A DNA stretch of 64,000 nucleotides from Salibacterium halotolerans (GTDB taxonomy: Bacteria > Bacillota > Bacilli > Bacillales > Marinococcaceae): assembly GCF_900115625.1 (NCBI RefSeq), contig NZ_FOXD01000004.1, positions 1 to 64,000 of the forward strand, written 5' to 3'. Under the pieces are notes generated by a model. The model saw only the letters and a program-made list of their open reading frames with translations, was not told the origin of the DNA and did no database searches. Positions 37,496-46,951 of the stretch are shown here, piece after piece. A program made the position numbers and the translations under genes. Each line of letters starts with the position of its first letter. Position 1 is the stretch's first letter.

Positions 37496-38083
37496 ATGAA
37501 GAAGAAGTGGATCGTAAGCAGTGTCGCGGGCGCGGTTGTTGTAGGCAGCACGTTTGGTGTGAGCGCGATGGCAGACAGCGGGGATGACTGGAACGGGCAG
37601 AAGGCGGAGCTTTCCGTGAGTGAAGCGGAAGCCGCGGCGAAAGAGAAGGTGCAGGGACTGACAGTGGATCATATAGAAAAAGACGAAGATGACGGTCGTT
37701 TCCTTTACGAAGTGGACGGGACGGACGCGGATGGCAGAGACATGGATCTTGATATCGATGCCAACTCCGGAAAAGTGATCAGAACCGAGCACGATGACAA
37801 CGATGACGATGATGACAATAACAGTCAGGTGAGCATTTCAGAAAAACAGGCAGTGGAAGCTGCTAAAGCAGAAGGCGCAGGGAATGTAACGGAAGTGGAT
37901 CTGGACGATGGCTACTATGAAGTGCAGATGGAAGACGGCAGCACGGAGTACGAAATTATAGTGAGCGGCCAGTCCGGTAAAGTGGTGGAAACCGAGCAGG
38001 ACCGCGATGACAACGACGACGATGATGATGACGACAACGATGATGACGATGATGACGATGATGAGGACAGTGATGATGATTAA
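37496..38083 (+). CDS. secreted PepSY protein with poly-aspartate tail
   Basis: 195 residues. Signal peptide about 1-26 (SSVAGAVVVGSTFGVSAMA). Two PepSY units: SVSEAEAAAKEKVQGL through DIDANSGKVIRTE, and SISEKQAVEAAKAEGAG through VSGQSGKVVETE. Each is followed by an Asp run; the final 35 residues are almost all Asp/Asn, encoded by GAY repeats. Such acidic tails could bind calcium or suit a salty exterior. Strong AAAGGAGG ribosome site. Confidence 0.82.
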   Translation: MKKKWIVSSVAGAVVVGSTFGVSAMADSGDDWNGQKAELSVSEAEAAAKEKVQGLTVDHIEKDEDDGRFLYEVDGTDADGRDMDLDIDANSGKVIRTEHDDNDDDDDNNSQVSISEKQAVEAAKAEGAGNVTEVDLDDGYYEVQMEDGSTEYEIIVSGQSGKVVETEQDRDDNDDDDDDDNDDDDDDDDEDSDDD

Positions 38084-38125
38084 ATCACTGTGATAAACAA
38101 TTGGAGCATCATTCAATAATGATTC

Positions 38126-38172
38126 GGGCGATAGTACGGGATGCAGCACGTAAGCATTCCGCACCATCGTCC
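38126..38172 (+). terminator. long hairpin after the Asp-rich PepSY gene
   Basis: Nineteen bases from 38126 pair with 38154-38172 with only G-U replacements (GGGCGATAGTACGGGATGC side), loop of nine. No immediate T run, so it is either a weak terminator or another structured RNA element. Confidence 0.5.
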
Positions 38173-38211
38173 GGTAACTTTTATCTTATAGTGATGCTGT
38201 TTTAAATTTTT

Positions 38212-39501
38212 TTAAGAATAGTTCAGCCCTTCCACCGCAGAATATGACGGCGGTGTGGATTTTTTGTCGCTTCTCATTAATAGTCCACCTGGGATGACGA
38301 GGGCCAGAACGATAATGGACATAATAATATACGCGTTCTGGAATCCAAGACTGGTATAAAGACTTCCCATAAAAACAGAAAAGAAGGCGACACCAAGCTG
38401 TTTTGCCACGTTAAATCCTAACATATAGACTGTCGCGGAAAGGCGCACATCAAACACATTCACAATGTACTTCATAATCGAGACAAGCATAAGAGGCATC
38501 TCGATAGCCGCGAGCAGCTTCCAGAGTGCAAGCAGTGCCGGCGTAGTGGATAAAGCGGTTCCAATAACCCGTACGAATAAAATGAGCCCGTACAGAATCA
38601 GTCCGTTTTTCGCTCCGATTTTGTTAATAAACCAGGGAGCAAGAACCATAAAGCCGGCTTCCATAAATATCTGCACCGAGGCTAATCTGCTGAAAATGGA
38701 TTCTCCGTTTGCTTCATCAGGGAAGAAACTGACAAAGTAGTTGGGGAACTGTTGATCAAAAACATCATACAGGCTGGCACTTCCGATAATTAGAAGACAG
38801 AGTCCCCAGAAACTTCTTTTCTTAAAAACACTCAGAATACTGTCTTTATTCACGTGGGATCCTTCGTCTTTTTTCGTATCTTCGCTGCCGGTATCAACTG
38901 GTTCATTTTCTTTTCGCTGGGAATCCAATTTTCTAACGTTTACCATCAAAAGCAGAATGCCAAGCAGAATGCCGGAGATGGTACATACCCAGAAAACACT
39001 GAATGGTTCTCGTACAAACATAATACCGCCGATAAAGGCAAACGCCCCGCCTGCAAGAGATCCAAATAAGCGGGCATGGCCGTATTCAAAATTACTGGCG
39101 CGGCTCGATCTTTCTGTATACGCTTCTACAACACCGACACCGCTGTATAAACACAGGCTTAAGAAAGCCCCGCCGGCTATACTGCCGAAAACAACGTTGA
39201 ATTGAAGGAGTGGGATGAACGCAAATTCAAAATAAGGTCCAATCATCAATAAACACAAAACAACAAAGGCAAATAAATGTCTTCTGAGTCCCAGTTTATC
39301 CTGAATAACCCCGTAAACCGGTTCCAAAAATATGGCCACAACAGACATCGTGGAAAACACGATGCCTGCTTCCGCTGTACTTAGATTTGCCTGGTCATTT
39401 AACCACAGCGGCAGAAACGTGATGATGAGTGTCCAGACGGTAAAATAGAAAAAGTTAATACCGCCGAAATTCCAAAAGGTGCTGTTTTTTAAACTATTCA
39501 T
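38212..39501 (-). CDS. MFS oligosaccharide:H+ symporter (LacY-like)
   Basis: About 429 residues from the ATG at 39501, six bases after GAGG (an ATG at 39507 is too close to it). Twelve helices; FWNFGGINFFYFTVWTLIITFLPLWL opens the protein in the manner of the OHS branch. It overlaps the end of the GH43 gene, so the two form an operon. Probably imports arabino-oligosaccharides. Confidence 0.83.
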   Translation of the reverse strand: MNSLKNSTFWNFGGINFFYFTVWTLIITFLPLWLNDQANLSTAEAGIVFSTMSVVAIFLEPVYGVIQDKLGLRRHLFAFVVLCLLMIGPYFEFAFIPLLQFNVVFGSIAGGAFLSLCLYSGVGVVEAYTERSSRASNFEYGHARLFGSLAGGAFAFIGGIMFVREPFSVFWVCTISGILLGILLLMVNVRKLDSQRKENEPVDTGSEDTKKDEGSHVNKDSILSVFKKRSFWGLCLLIIGSASLYDVFDQQFPNYFVSFFPDEANGESIFSRLASVQIFMEAGFMVLAPWFINKIGAKNGLILYGLILFVRVIGTALSTTPALLALWKLLAAIEMPLMLVSIMKYIVNVFDVRLSATVYMLGFNVAKQLGVAFFSVFMGSLYTSLGFQNAYIIMSIIVLALVIPGGLLMRSDKKSTPPSYSAVEGLNYS

Positions 39502-40495
39502 ATTCATCCTCTTTCGTTAAAATCTTGGTTGTATCAGGGGTCCATCTGTCATCCGCAGCGGGAACGCCGAAATGCGGTGTACCGTCTTCCTTCCACGTAA
39601 TAACCTGTGCACGAGCATGACGGTTTGGGTCATACAATGGGTCGCCCTCGATTTTTGTATAATTCCGGGCATGGTAAATCAAAATGTCGGTATTTCCGTC
39701 TTCGGATACGGTGAAGCTGTTATGCCCCGGTCCGTATTGTTGATTAGGTGTATAACTTTCAAAGACCGGCTCCTGACGTTTCGTCCAGGAATCCGGGTTC
39801 AAAAGATCCGCATCTGTATCTGCTGTCAGCATGCCCATGCAGTAATCAATGCCTGTAGCACTTGCCGAGTATGTAATGAAAACCTTCCCGTTTCTAATCA
39901 AAACGGCAGGGCCTTCATTCACCCAGAATCCTTTGATTTCCCACGACAATTCAGGTTTGGTGAGCAGAACGGGAGGCCCCGCTAATGTCCACGGATTCTC
40001 CATCTCAGCGATATAAATATTGGAGTGGCCGGTAATATCCAGGTCCTGCTGCGACCAGACGTAATACTGCACGCCGTTGTGTTCGAACGTGGTGGCATCA
40101 AGGGCAAACGTGGACCAGCCTGGATCTATCTGTCCCTTTTCCTTCCACTCTCCTTCGATAGGATTGTCCGATTCATTTTCCAGCACATACATCCGGTGAT
40201 TGAACGTGTCATCTACGATTTTGTCGTCCGGAGAAGCGGCATAGTAGATGTACCATTTTCCATTTATCCGGTGAAGTTCAGGAGCCCAGATCAGATCACT
40301 CTGCGGTCCCTCGCTGTGTTTACGCCAAACGGTGTGTTCTTCGGCATCATACAAGTCAGAGAGATGCTGCGCGCGTCTTATAATAATCCGGTCATACGCC
40401 GGATGGGAGCCGGTAAAGTAATAAAATCCGTCCCTGTGTTTATAAACAAACGGGTCTGCTCTCTGTAATACGATGGGGTTTTGGATAGTTTCCAT
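39494..40495 (-). CDS. glycoside hydrolase family 43 (arabinan/arabinoside-active)
   Basis: 333 residues from the ATG at 40495 after AGGAG. GH43 marks: the catalytic base Asp in RADPFVYKH, IWAPELHRINGKWYIYYAAS, the second Asp in LDATTFEHNG and the acid Glu in WVNEGPAVLIRNG. No signal peptide, so it should act in the cytoplasm on imported oligosaccharides. An AraR operator lies upstream at 40611, which fits an arabinosidase. Confidence 0.88.
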   Translation of the reverse strand: METIQNPIVLQRADPFVYKHRDGFYYFTGSHPAYDRIIIRRAQHLSDLYDAEEHTVWRKHSEGPQSDLIWAPELHRINGKWYIYYAASPDDKIVDDTFNHRMYVLENESDNPIEGEWKEKGQIDPGWSTFALDATTFEHNGVQYYVWSQQDLDITGHSNIYIAEMENPWTLAGPPVLLTKPELSWEIKGFWVNEGPAVLIRNGKVFITYSASATGIDYCMGMLTADTDADLLNPDSWTKRQEPVFESYTPNQQYGPGHNSFTVSEDGNTDILIYHARNYTKIEGDPLYDPNRHARAQVITWKEDGTPHFGVPAADDRWTPDTTKILTKEDEYE

Positions 40496-40610
40496 AACAA
40501 TCACTCCTCTTATAAAGTAAATAGTTCGAATGCACCATCATAAGCGGTTTCCTGCTATGCGGAAAATACCACTTGTTGATTATAAAAACCAATTATTGTA
40601 CATTTTCTTA

Positions 40611-40627
40611 AATTGTACGTACAAGTT
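40611..40627 (-). promoter_or_regulatory. AraR operator before the GH43-MFS operon
   Basis: AATTGTACGTACAAGTT, a near match to the AraR consensus ATTTGTACGTACAAAT (recalled). A half site TTGTACATTT lies at about 40596-40605. The gap 40496-40699 holds no gene. Confidence 0.75.
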
Positions 40628-40699
40628 GAACAGAAAAACAGCAGGGCAGATGGCTGACGATCTTGGCTCTGCCCTGAAACGGGAGTTCCTTTTTTCCAG

Positions 40700-42319
40700 T
40701 TAATGGTTCTGGTTATCCGGGGCCAGATGATCAACAGCCGTCTGTTCGATGATAAGGCCGTTCTTGTACCGCTCAATAAATGTTTCGAAGCCTTCGACAT
40801 CACGGTGATCGGGATAAATCTCCTGCCTGCCGATATCTTTAAATACTTTTTCATCCAGAAAATCTTCCAGGCGTTCCTCTTTCTCTTTGCTCTTCATATA
40901 GGAAGCAAGGATGGCTATTCCCCACGCTCCGCCTTCACCGGCTGTTTCCATAACGGAAACGGGAGCATTGATAGCAGCGGCAACGATTTTCTGTCCGACA
41001 ACCGGCGTCTTAAATAACCCGCCGTGCGCGAACATGTTATCAATGGTCACCTGTTCTTCTTTTGTTAAGAGATCCATGCCGATTTTGAGTGCCCCAAATG
41101 CAGAAAACAGGTGGGTGCGCATGAAGTTGGCGAGATTAAATGTACTTTCAGGTGAACGGGCAAACAACGGCCGGCCGCTTTCCAGCCCTGTGATATTTTC
41201 CCCGGAGAAATAGCCGTAACTGAGGAGACCGCCCCCGTCCGGATCCGCTTCCAGCGCTTTGGTGAGCATCACGGAGAACAACTTGTCGGAATCCACAACT
41301 TGTCCCATGGCATCTGAAAATTCCCGGAACAATCCGAGCCAGGCGTCCAAATCACTGGAACAGTTATTGGCGTGAACCATGGCAACCGGGCTTCCATTCG
41401 GTGTTGTAACCAGATCAATTTCCGGGTGTATGCTGGATAAATCCTGCTCCAGCACAATCATGGCAAAGACAGAAGTCCCTACAGAGACGTTGCCGATACG
41501 TTTTCTGACACTGTTTGTCGCAACCATCCCGGTTCCGGCATCACCTTCGGGCGGACAGAACGGAATGCCTGGCTGCAGGTTCTGGGACTGGTCGAGGATT
41601 TTAACCCCGGCACCGGTTAATGTTCCTGCCTTTTCGCCTGCATCCAAGACCTTAGGGAGAATATCCTTTAGTTTCCAGGGATACTCTTTTGACGCAGTTC
41701 GTTCATCGAACTGATCGACCATGGACTGTTTATAGTCCAGGGTGGTTTCATCGAGTGGAAACATGCCGGAAGCATCACCGGTTCCAATCACCTGGTTACC
41801 GGTAAGCAGCCAGTGGATGTATCCGCTTAACGTCGTAATATGATCGATACGGGACACGTGCTGTTCGTCATTCAAGACGGCCTGATAAAGGTGGGCGATA
41901 CTCCAGCGTTCCGGAATATTATGCTGAAATAAATCCGTTAACTCTTCAGCGGCTTGACTCGTCGTGGTATTACGCCAGGTCCGAAACGGTACGAGCAGCT
42001 CGCCCGTATGATCAAAAGGCATATATCCGTGCATCATGGCGGATATTCCGATGGATCCAATCGTGCGTATCGTTATCCCGTACGTGCTTTCCACCTTCTG
42101 TTTCATATCGCTGTAGGCTTCCTGCAGGCCGGTAATCATATCCACTTGATTATACGTCCAGAATCCATGTTCCAGCCGGTTTTCCCACTCATGACTGCCG
42201 GAGGCGATTGTTTCAAAATGGTCATCCATAAGTACTGCCTTAATACGTGTTGAACCGAACTCAATACCGAGGGACGTTTCGCCGTCTGTAATGGCCTGTT
42301 TAACATCTGAGTGATTCAT
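40700..42319 (-). CDS. FGGY-family carbohydrate kinase, probable ribulokinase
   Basis: 539 residues. N-terminal phosphate loop [17 protein letters not shown]; central [14 protein letters not shown] and [15 protein letters not shown]-terminal [19 protein letters not shown] kinases phosphorylate pentoses or pentuloses. The AraR-controlled context favours L-ribulose, though no araA or araD is in the window. Good ribosome site GGAGG. An AraR operator and a cre-like site are upstream. Confidence 0.83.
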   Translation of the reverse strand: MNHSDVKQAITDGETSLGIEFGSTRIKAVLMDDHFETIASGSHEWENRLEHGFWTYNQVDMITGLQEAYSDMKQKVESTYGITIRTIGSIGISAMMHGYMPFDHTGELLVPFRTWRNTTTSQAAEELTDLFQHNIPERWSIAHLYQAVLNDEQHVSRIDHITTLSGYIHWLLTGNQVIGTGDASGMFPLDETTLDYKQSMVDQFDERTASKEYPWKLKDILPKVLDAGEKAGTLTGAGVKILDQSQNLQPGIPFCPPEGDAGTGMVATNSVRKRIGNVSVGTSVFAMIVLEQDLSSIHPEIDLVTTPNGSPVAMVHANNCSSDLDAWLGLFREFSDAMGQVVDSDKLFSVMLTKALEADPDGGGLLSYGYFSGENITGLESGRPLFARSPESTFNLANFMRTHLFSAFGALKIGMDLLTKEEQVTIDNMFAHGGLFKTPVVGQKIVAAAINAPVSVMETAGEGGAWGIAILASYMKSKEKEERLEDFLDEKVFKDIGRQEIYPDHRDVEGFETFIERYKNGLIIEQTAVDHLAPDNQNH

Positions 42320-42338
42320 TTTGCGTATTCCTCCTCTC

Positions 42339-42352
42339 TGATAACGATTTCA
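42339..42352 (-). promoter_or_regulatory. cre-like catabolite repression site
   Basis: TGATAACGATTTCA differs by one base from the cre consensus TGWAANCGNTNWCA and lies just upstream of the kinase ribosome site. Confidence 0.5.
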
Positions 42353-42456
42353 ATTATACACAAAAAATAAAGGCGATGTTTGCAGGTGGTTATATATCAA
42401 TTTCAATAAATTTCGACTACAGTGTATTTTATGTTCGTACATTTGTCAATACTATA

Positions 42457-42478
42457 ATAATTTGTACGTACAAATTAT
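42457..42478. promoter_or_regulatory. AraR operator between the kinase and araR
   Basis: A perfect 22-base palindrome with core ATTTGTACGTACAAAT, centred at 42467/42468. A degenerate second copy, TTCGTACATTTGT, is at 42434-42446. It can serve both divergent genes. Confidence 0.88.
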
Positions 42479-42577
42479 CATAAAACCTCCCTTCATTACG
42501 TTTTCATTCATGCAGAGCCGTGATAGAATATGCCCATCAAGAGCGAAGAGAGAAATCTTCAGGAAAGCAGGGATGAC

Positions 42578-43690
42578 ATGAAGCCGAAATATCAAATGAT
42601 TATGGATGATATAAAAAGCAGTATTTTTTCCGGGGATTATGCACAGGATAAAAAAATCCCAACGGAGTCTACTCTGCAGAGCCGGTATGAAGTCAGCCGG
42701 CAGACGGTTCGGAAAGCGATTGCGGAACTGTCGAATGAAGGATTTCTGAGGACGGAAAAAGGATCCGGTACGTATGTCATAAACCAGCACCCATCCATTC
42801 ACCCATCCAGAGCCGGTAAAAAAACCATCTGTGTGATCACCACCTACATCTCCGATTATATTTTCCCTTCCATCATCCGCGGTATTGAAAGCAGATTAAA
42901 CGATGACGGTTTCTCCCTGCTGCTCGCCAGCACAAACAATAACGTGGAGCAGGAAAAAGATGCGCTGGAAACGATGCTTTCGTTTGGGGTGGACGGTCTG
43001 ATTATTGAACCGACAAAGAGTAATCTATATAACCCGAATATCGCCTACTACATGTCGTTCAAAGAGCAGGATGTTCCCATTATTATGATTAATGCGTATT
43101 ATGATGAATTGGACGTTCCGTTTCTATGTCTGGACGACGTGCAGTCGGGCTATCTTGCCACGGGGGAATTGATTTCAAAAGGCCATGCCGGGATCGGCCT
43201 CATCGCCAAAATGGATGATCTGCAGGGAAAATATAGAATGAGAGGATTTATTCAAGCGATAGGAGAAGCCAGGCTGGAATTTAAGCCGGAACATATATTG
43301 TCCTATACGACAGAATCAAAGTCAGAGCTGTATACGGATATAAAAGAGTTCCTGATGCAAAATAAAGACGATTTGACCGGTGTTGTCTGCTACAATGATG
43401 AAGTAGGACTTGAAGTCGCGAATGTATGCAGGGAGCTTGGTATGGCGATTCCGGATGAGCTGTCCATTATCGGCCAGGACAACTCTTATATTGCCAAAAA
43501 CGCAAACATCCACCTTTCCACGCTCACCCATCCCCAGGAGCAGATGGGGCGTGACGCAGCGGACTGGGTTATTAAAAAATTACAGGGAGCGAGAAACCTG
43601 CCGAACGAAACATATTATCAGCCGGTGCTGGTACCTGGCGAAACGATAAAAGAATTCGAAGATCAATACGGTGGAACCATATCATCCTAG
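42578..43690 (+). CDS. araR: arabinose repressor AraR (GntR DNA-binding domain, LacI-type sensor)
   Basis: 370 residues from ATG 42578 (the frame opens at 42530). N-terminal GntR helix-turn-helix: KIPTESTLQSRYEVSRQTVR (about 25-44) and GSGTYV. Then a periplasmic-binding-like domain with TTYISDYIFPSIIRGIE, VDGLIIEPTKS and STLTHPQEQMG that match what I recall of B. subtilis AraR. It represses arabinose genes until arabinose binds. Confidence 0.93.
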   Translation: MKPKYQMIMDDIKSSIFSGDYAQDKKIPTESTLQSRYEVSRQTVRKAIAELSNEGFLRTEKGSGTYVINQHPSIHPSRAGKKTICVITTYISDYIFPSIIRGIESRLNDDGFSLLLASTNNNVEQEKDALETMLSFGVDGLIIEPTKSNLYNPNIAYYMSFKEQDVPIIMINAYYDELDVPFLCLDDVQSGYLATGELISKGHAGIGLIAKMDDLQGKYRMRGFIQAIGEARLEFKPEHILSYTTESKSELYTDIKEFLMQNKDDLTGVVCYNDEVGLEVANVCRELGMAIPDELSIIGQDNSYIAKNANIHLSTLTHPQEQMGRDAADWVIKKLQGARNLPNETYYQPVLVPGETIKEFEDQYGGTISS

Positions 43691-43713
43691 GATAGAGGAA
43701 AGGGGGAAAGTTG

Positions 43714-44097
43714 ATGAAAATTGTAGTGACGAGTGTTTTTGTGGAAGATCAGGAGAGAGCGGCACACTTTTACGGGGAGAAGCTTGGTTTTGTGAAAAAA
43801 CATGATATGCCGGCAGGCGGCGCCCGCTGGCTGACATTTGTCTCGCCGGAGGATACGGAAGGTACGGAACTGCTGCTTGAACCAAACGGACATCCCGCTG
43901 CGAAGGAATACCAGCAGAAGTTGTTCGCGGACAATATACCGGCCACAATGTTCGGTGTGGCTGACATTTGGCAGGAGTACCGGCGGCTGAAGGAGCTCGG
44001 CGTGAGATTTACGTTGGAGCCCACCGATATGGACGGAGTCACTATCGCTGTGTTCGATGACACATGCGGCAATTTGATTCAGATGGTGGAGCAGTAA
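43714..44097 (+). CDS. VOC-family protein (glyoxalase/dioxygenase fold)
   Basis: 127 residues from ATG 43714, behind AGGAAAGGGGG. One full VOC unit pair: VTSVFVEDQERAAHFYGEKL and GVRFTLEPTDMDGVTIAVFDDTCGNLIQMVE. It follows araR by 23 bases and may be cotranscribed, but its substrate is not evident. Confidence 0.85.
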   Translation: MKIVVTSVFVEDQERAAHFYGEKLGFVKKHDMPAGGARWLTFVSPEDTEGTELLLEPNGHPAAKEYQQKLFADNIPATMFGVADIWQEYRRLKELGVRFTLEPTDMDGVTIAVFDDTCGNLIQMVEQ

Positions 44098-44124
44098 AAA
44101 TAGTATGTTTCGGGGAATCGCCCG

Positions 44125-44216
44125 AAAGAGGAAGGATTTCGCTCGATTTCGACAAATTTTCGCCCGCAATGGACACCATTTCGCTCGTAGTCACCCCATT
44201 TTCGCCCGCAGCAGGA
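44125..44216. repeat. ATTTCGCTCG / ATTTTCGCCCG repeat cluster
   Basis: ATTTCGCTCG at 44136 and 44178 and ATTTTCGCCCGCA at 44156 and 44198: a 42-base unit repeated twice, itself built of two 20-22-base halves. The motif recurs in the opposite orientation at 54630-54710. Confidence 0.75.
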
Positions 44217-44319
44217 AACGCACCGACTGCAGATAAACGTTTTGAGCACTTATTTTGAGGAAATACAGACTGAAGTGATACGTTAGCCATTCACGCGAAA
44301 CACGAAAGGAGCGTCACTT

Positions 44320-45273
44320 ATGGCACAGACACCATTAACGAAAGAAAATATTCCATCCATCGCACTCGGTACATGGTCGTGGGGGACAGGCTCCAACAGC
44401 GGCGAAGACATTTTCGGCAATCATCTTACAGAAGAAGATCTGCGGCCTGTCTTTGATAAAGCTGTAGACGCCGGTTTCACCCTTTGGGACACAGCTGCGG
44501 TGTACGGCATGGGGAATGCTGAAACGATTCTCGGCCGCTTTATGCAGGGCCGCCGGGATCTTTTTCTGTCGACGAAATTCACGCCTGGTATGAGCGTGGA
44601 ACCAGTGGAAAAGGCGCTCGACACGACACTGGAACGCCTTGATATCGATCATACGGACATTTACTGGATCCACAATCCAACCGATGTAGATCGTTGGACG
44701 AAAGAGCTGATTCCGTTGATGAAAAACGGTAAAATCAAGCACGCCGGCGTATCCAACCACAATCTCGAAGAAGTGAAACAGGCGGCGTCGATTCTTGAAG
44801 CAGAAGGCTTGAGACTATCTGCGGTGCAGAACCATTACAGTCTGTTGTACCGTTCGTCGGAAGATGCCGGCATTATCGACTGGTGCCGCGACAACGATGT
44901 CGTGTTCTTTTCTTATATGGTACTGGAGCAGGGCGCGTTGTCCGGCAAATTTGATGCAAATAATCCGATGCAGCCCGGCACAAGACGCGGCGATGCTTTC
45001 AACGCCGAAGTTATGGGACAGCTGGATGACCTGCTTCAACTCTTGAAAAAGAAAGCTGAAACACATAACGTAAAAACAGCTGAGATTGCGATGGCCTGGG
45101 CCATTGCCAAAGGCACCGTACCGATTGTCGGTGTGACAAAACCACATCACGTGGACGGCGCTGCCTCCGCTGCAGGCGTGACATTGTCCGACCAGGAAAT
45201 CAGCGAACTCGAAGAAACCGCTGCAGCTTCCGGTGTCGACATTAAAGGTGGATGGGAAAAAAGAATGGATTAA
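44320..45273 (+). CDS. aldo/keto reductase
   Basis: 317 residues. Catalytic tetrad visible: Asp and Tyr in LWDTAAVYGMG, Lys in STKFTPG, His in YWIHNPTD. NADP-binding end with GVTKPHHVDGA. Ribosome site AAAGGAGCG. Single gene ended by a strong terminator; substrate unknown. Confidence 0.9.
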   Translation: MAQTPLTKENIPSIALGTWSWGTGSNSGEDIFGNHLTEEDLRPVFDKAVDAGFTLWDTAAVYGMGNAETILGRFMQGRRDLFLSTKFTPGMSVEPVEKALDTTLERLDIDHTDIYWIHNPTDVDRWTKELIPLMKNGKIKHAGVSNHNLEEVKQAASILEAEGLRLSAVQNHYSLLYRSSEDAGIIDWCRDNDVVFFSYMVLEQGALSGKFDANNPMQPGTRRGDAFNAEVMGQLDDLLQLLKKKAETHNVKTAEIAMAWAIAKGTVPIVGVTKPHHVDGAASAAGVTLSDQEISELEETAAASGVDIKGGWEKRMD

Positions 45274-45292
45274 AACACCCTGGTTATGACAA

Positions 45293-45325
45293 AACCCCGG
45301 CTGCTTAAGCAGCCGGGGTTTTATT
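45293..45325 (+). terminator. terminator after the aldo/keto reductase
   Basis: AACCCCGGCTGCTTAAGCAG continues to GCCGGGGTT, a near-perfect self-complementary hairpin of about 13 pairs, followed by TTATTT. Confidence 0.9.
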
Positions 45326-45503
45326 TCTTATCTATCATACCTCTACCGGCAGCTAAATCTTACTTTTTCTGCATCCAAGGCAGAAAGTAAGGCTTAGACG
45401 TCGTTTTAACGTCACAATCATAATCAGAAACAGAAAAAGGGCGGCATAGGATGCGTTTAATCCTTACAATGTACTCTGATTCCCCGTAATGTGATGCAAA
45501 AAG

Positions 45504-45606
45504 TCCGCATGGTTCTCGTTATATTTCCACTCCTTCTTCTCCTTCTTCTGGTTCTTCAGTCCACCTTATATAATCTGTCAATTTTAAATGTCCTCTGTCT
45601 TTCTTT
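45504..45606. repeat. pyrimidine-rich dispersed repeat, copy A
   Basis: About 100 bases in a 470-bp gap with no gene. It aligns with 52622-52722: both have GCATGRTTCTYGTTAYATTT, then a C/T-rich part, TTCTGRTTCTTC, and AATCTRTNNAATTTTAAAT followed by CCTCT. Unexplained; could be an RNA element or decayed mobile piece. Confidence 0.6.
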
Positions 45607-45741
45607 TCCTTTTTCAAAAATTTACCTTTCGCTTTCCTCCCTTCATATTACCAGGAAGAAATGAATTGAAAAATTTTCTACTAGCAAAATGACGAGTATA
45701 TTCTGCGGATTTTTCTTAATTATTATTTCAAACAAATTACT

Positions 45742-45770
45742 TTGACAGAAACGGTAATGTGTTATATACT
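45742..45770 (+). promoter_or_regulatory. promoter of the padR-like operon
   Basis: TTGACA (45742-45747) and TATACT (45765-45770), spacer 17: a near-consensus promoter. It lies 26 bases before the padR start. Confidence 0.85.
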
Positions 45771-45795
45771 GCAATCTGTAGGAGGTGAAAAAACA

Positions 45796-46155
45796 TTGGG
45801 CAAGAAAATTTCGAATGACTTGATTCGCGGGCATACCGATACAATCGTGCTCAACATCCTGCATCAGCAAGATAGTTACGGTTATGAGATTTATAAAACC
45901 ATTTTTGAAATGAGTGATGGGCAATATGAATTGAAAGAAGCTACGCTTTATACTGCCTTTCGCCGTCTTGAAAAAGAAGGATGCATTGCTTCTTATTGGG
46001 GAGATGAAAGCCAGGGAGGCCGTCGCAAATATTATCAGATTACAAATGAAGGAAAAGAGAGGTTTCATCAAAACAAAAAAGAATGGGCGTTTGCAAAAGA
46101 AATATTAAATAAATTAATTGAAGGGAGAAATGATGCGAATGAAGCGTCAAATTGA
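45796..46155 (+). CDS. PadR-family transcriptional regulator
   Basis: 119 residues from TTG 45796, after GTAGGAGGTG; the frame is open back to the promoter -35 but that part cannot be translated. Winged helix with YGYEIYKTIFEMSDG, LKEATLYTAFRRLEKEGCI and GGRRKYYQITNEGKE. It overlaps the membrane protein gene by 23 bases, a usual PadR pairing with a DUF1700-like partner. Confidence 0.9.
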   Translation: MGKKISNDLIRGHTDTIVLNILHQQDSYGYEIYKTIFEMSDGQYELKEATLYTAFRRLEKEGCIASYWGDESQGGRRKYYQITNEGKERFHQNKKEWAFAKEILNKLIEGRNDANEASN

Positions 46156-46795
46156 TCTGGATAAAAAAATCAAAGCTTTCATCGACCGGGAGTTTTCCGG
46201 AATAGGAACAAGCCAGCAGCTTTATGAACTGAAAGAAGAATTAACCGTCAACCTAAAAGAAAGAGCACGAGATTTAGAAAAAGAAGGAAAGTCAGAAGGC
46301 ACAGCCCTTCAAGAGGCGATTCAGTCGATAGGTGATTTGAGCGGCCTGAAAGAAGATATGCGTCAAATTGGGGAAGATCAATCAAAAAGAGATGTGTACA
46401 CATCCATGGTATCGAGGATCTCAACCGCAGGACTCATTGTTGGAATATTAGTCATGGTCTTCGGAGGTCTAACGACAACTATGTTGTATTTCATGGGACT
46501 TCCGGGTGAAGCAGTGACAGGACCAGCTATCTTCATCGTAGGCGGCGGAATGTTATTCACATACAGTCTGCTCACGAGAGAAACAGCAACTCGATACGCG
46601 ATGATCAAAGGCCGCGCATTGCTTTATACCCTGGCCATTGGTATTATCCTTTTCAGCATTTTTATCGCTTGCACGTCCGGATTGGCCACTGGGGAAACCT
46701 TTATTGCTATCAGTTCGTTCATAATCTTTTTCCTTGTTGGACTGGGTTTATGGCTGGGGCTAATATTTACTACAAAGACAAGTAGAAAAAAATAA
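46133..46795 (+). CDS. PadR-linked membrane protein with permease-prefix (DUF1700-like) domain
   Basis: About 220 residues; start at one of the ATGs 46130/46133/46139. A soluble helical N-terminus (about 85 residues, LDKKIKAFIDREF to LKEDMRQIG) resembles the prefix domain found before permeases. Four hydrophobic helices follow. Probably acts with the PadR regulator in sensing membrane or envelope stress; function not established. Confidence 0.7.
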   Translation: MRMKRQIDLDKKIKAFIDREFSGIGTSQQLYELKEELTVNLKERARDLEKEGKSEGTALQEAIQSIGDLSGLKEDMRQIGEDQSKRDVYTSMVSRISTAGLIVGILVMVFGGLTTTMLYFMGLPGEAVTGPAIFIVGGGMLFTYSLLTRETATRYAMIKGRALLYTLAIGIILFSIFIACTSGLATGETFIAISSFIIFFLVGLGLWLGLIFTTKTSRKK

Positions 46796-46951
46796 ATTGG
46801 CAAAAACCGAAAACCAGAAAGTGGAAATGAAGAGGACGGGGGTTAGTTACCCCCCCTCCTACTCAATCAGGCAGGAAAAAATAACATGCCGGCCTTTCTT
46901 CTTTTACACTCGACTATACCGGCACCCCTGCGCCAACATGAGACTTGAATC

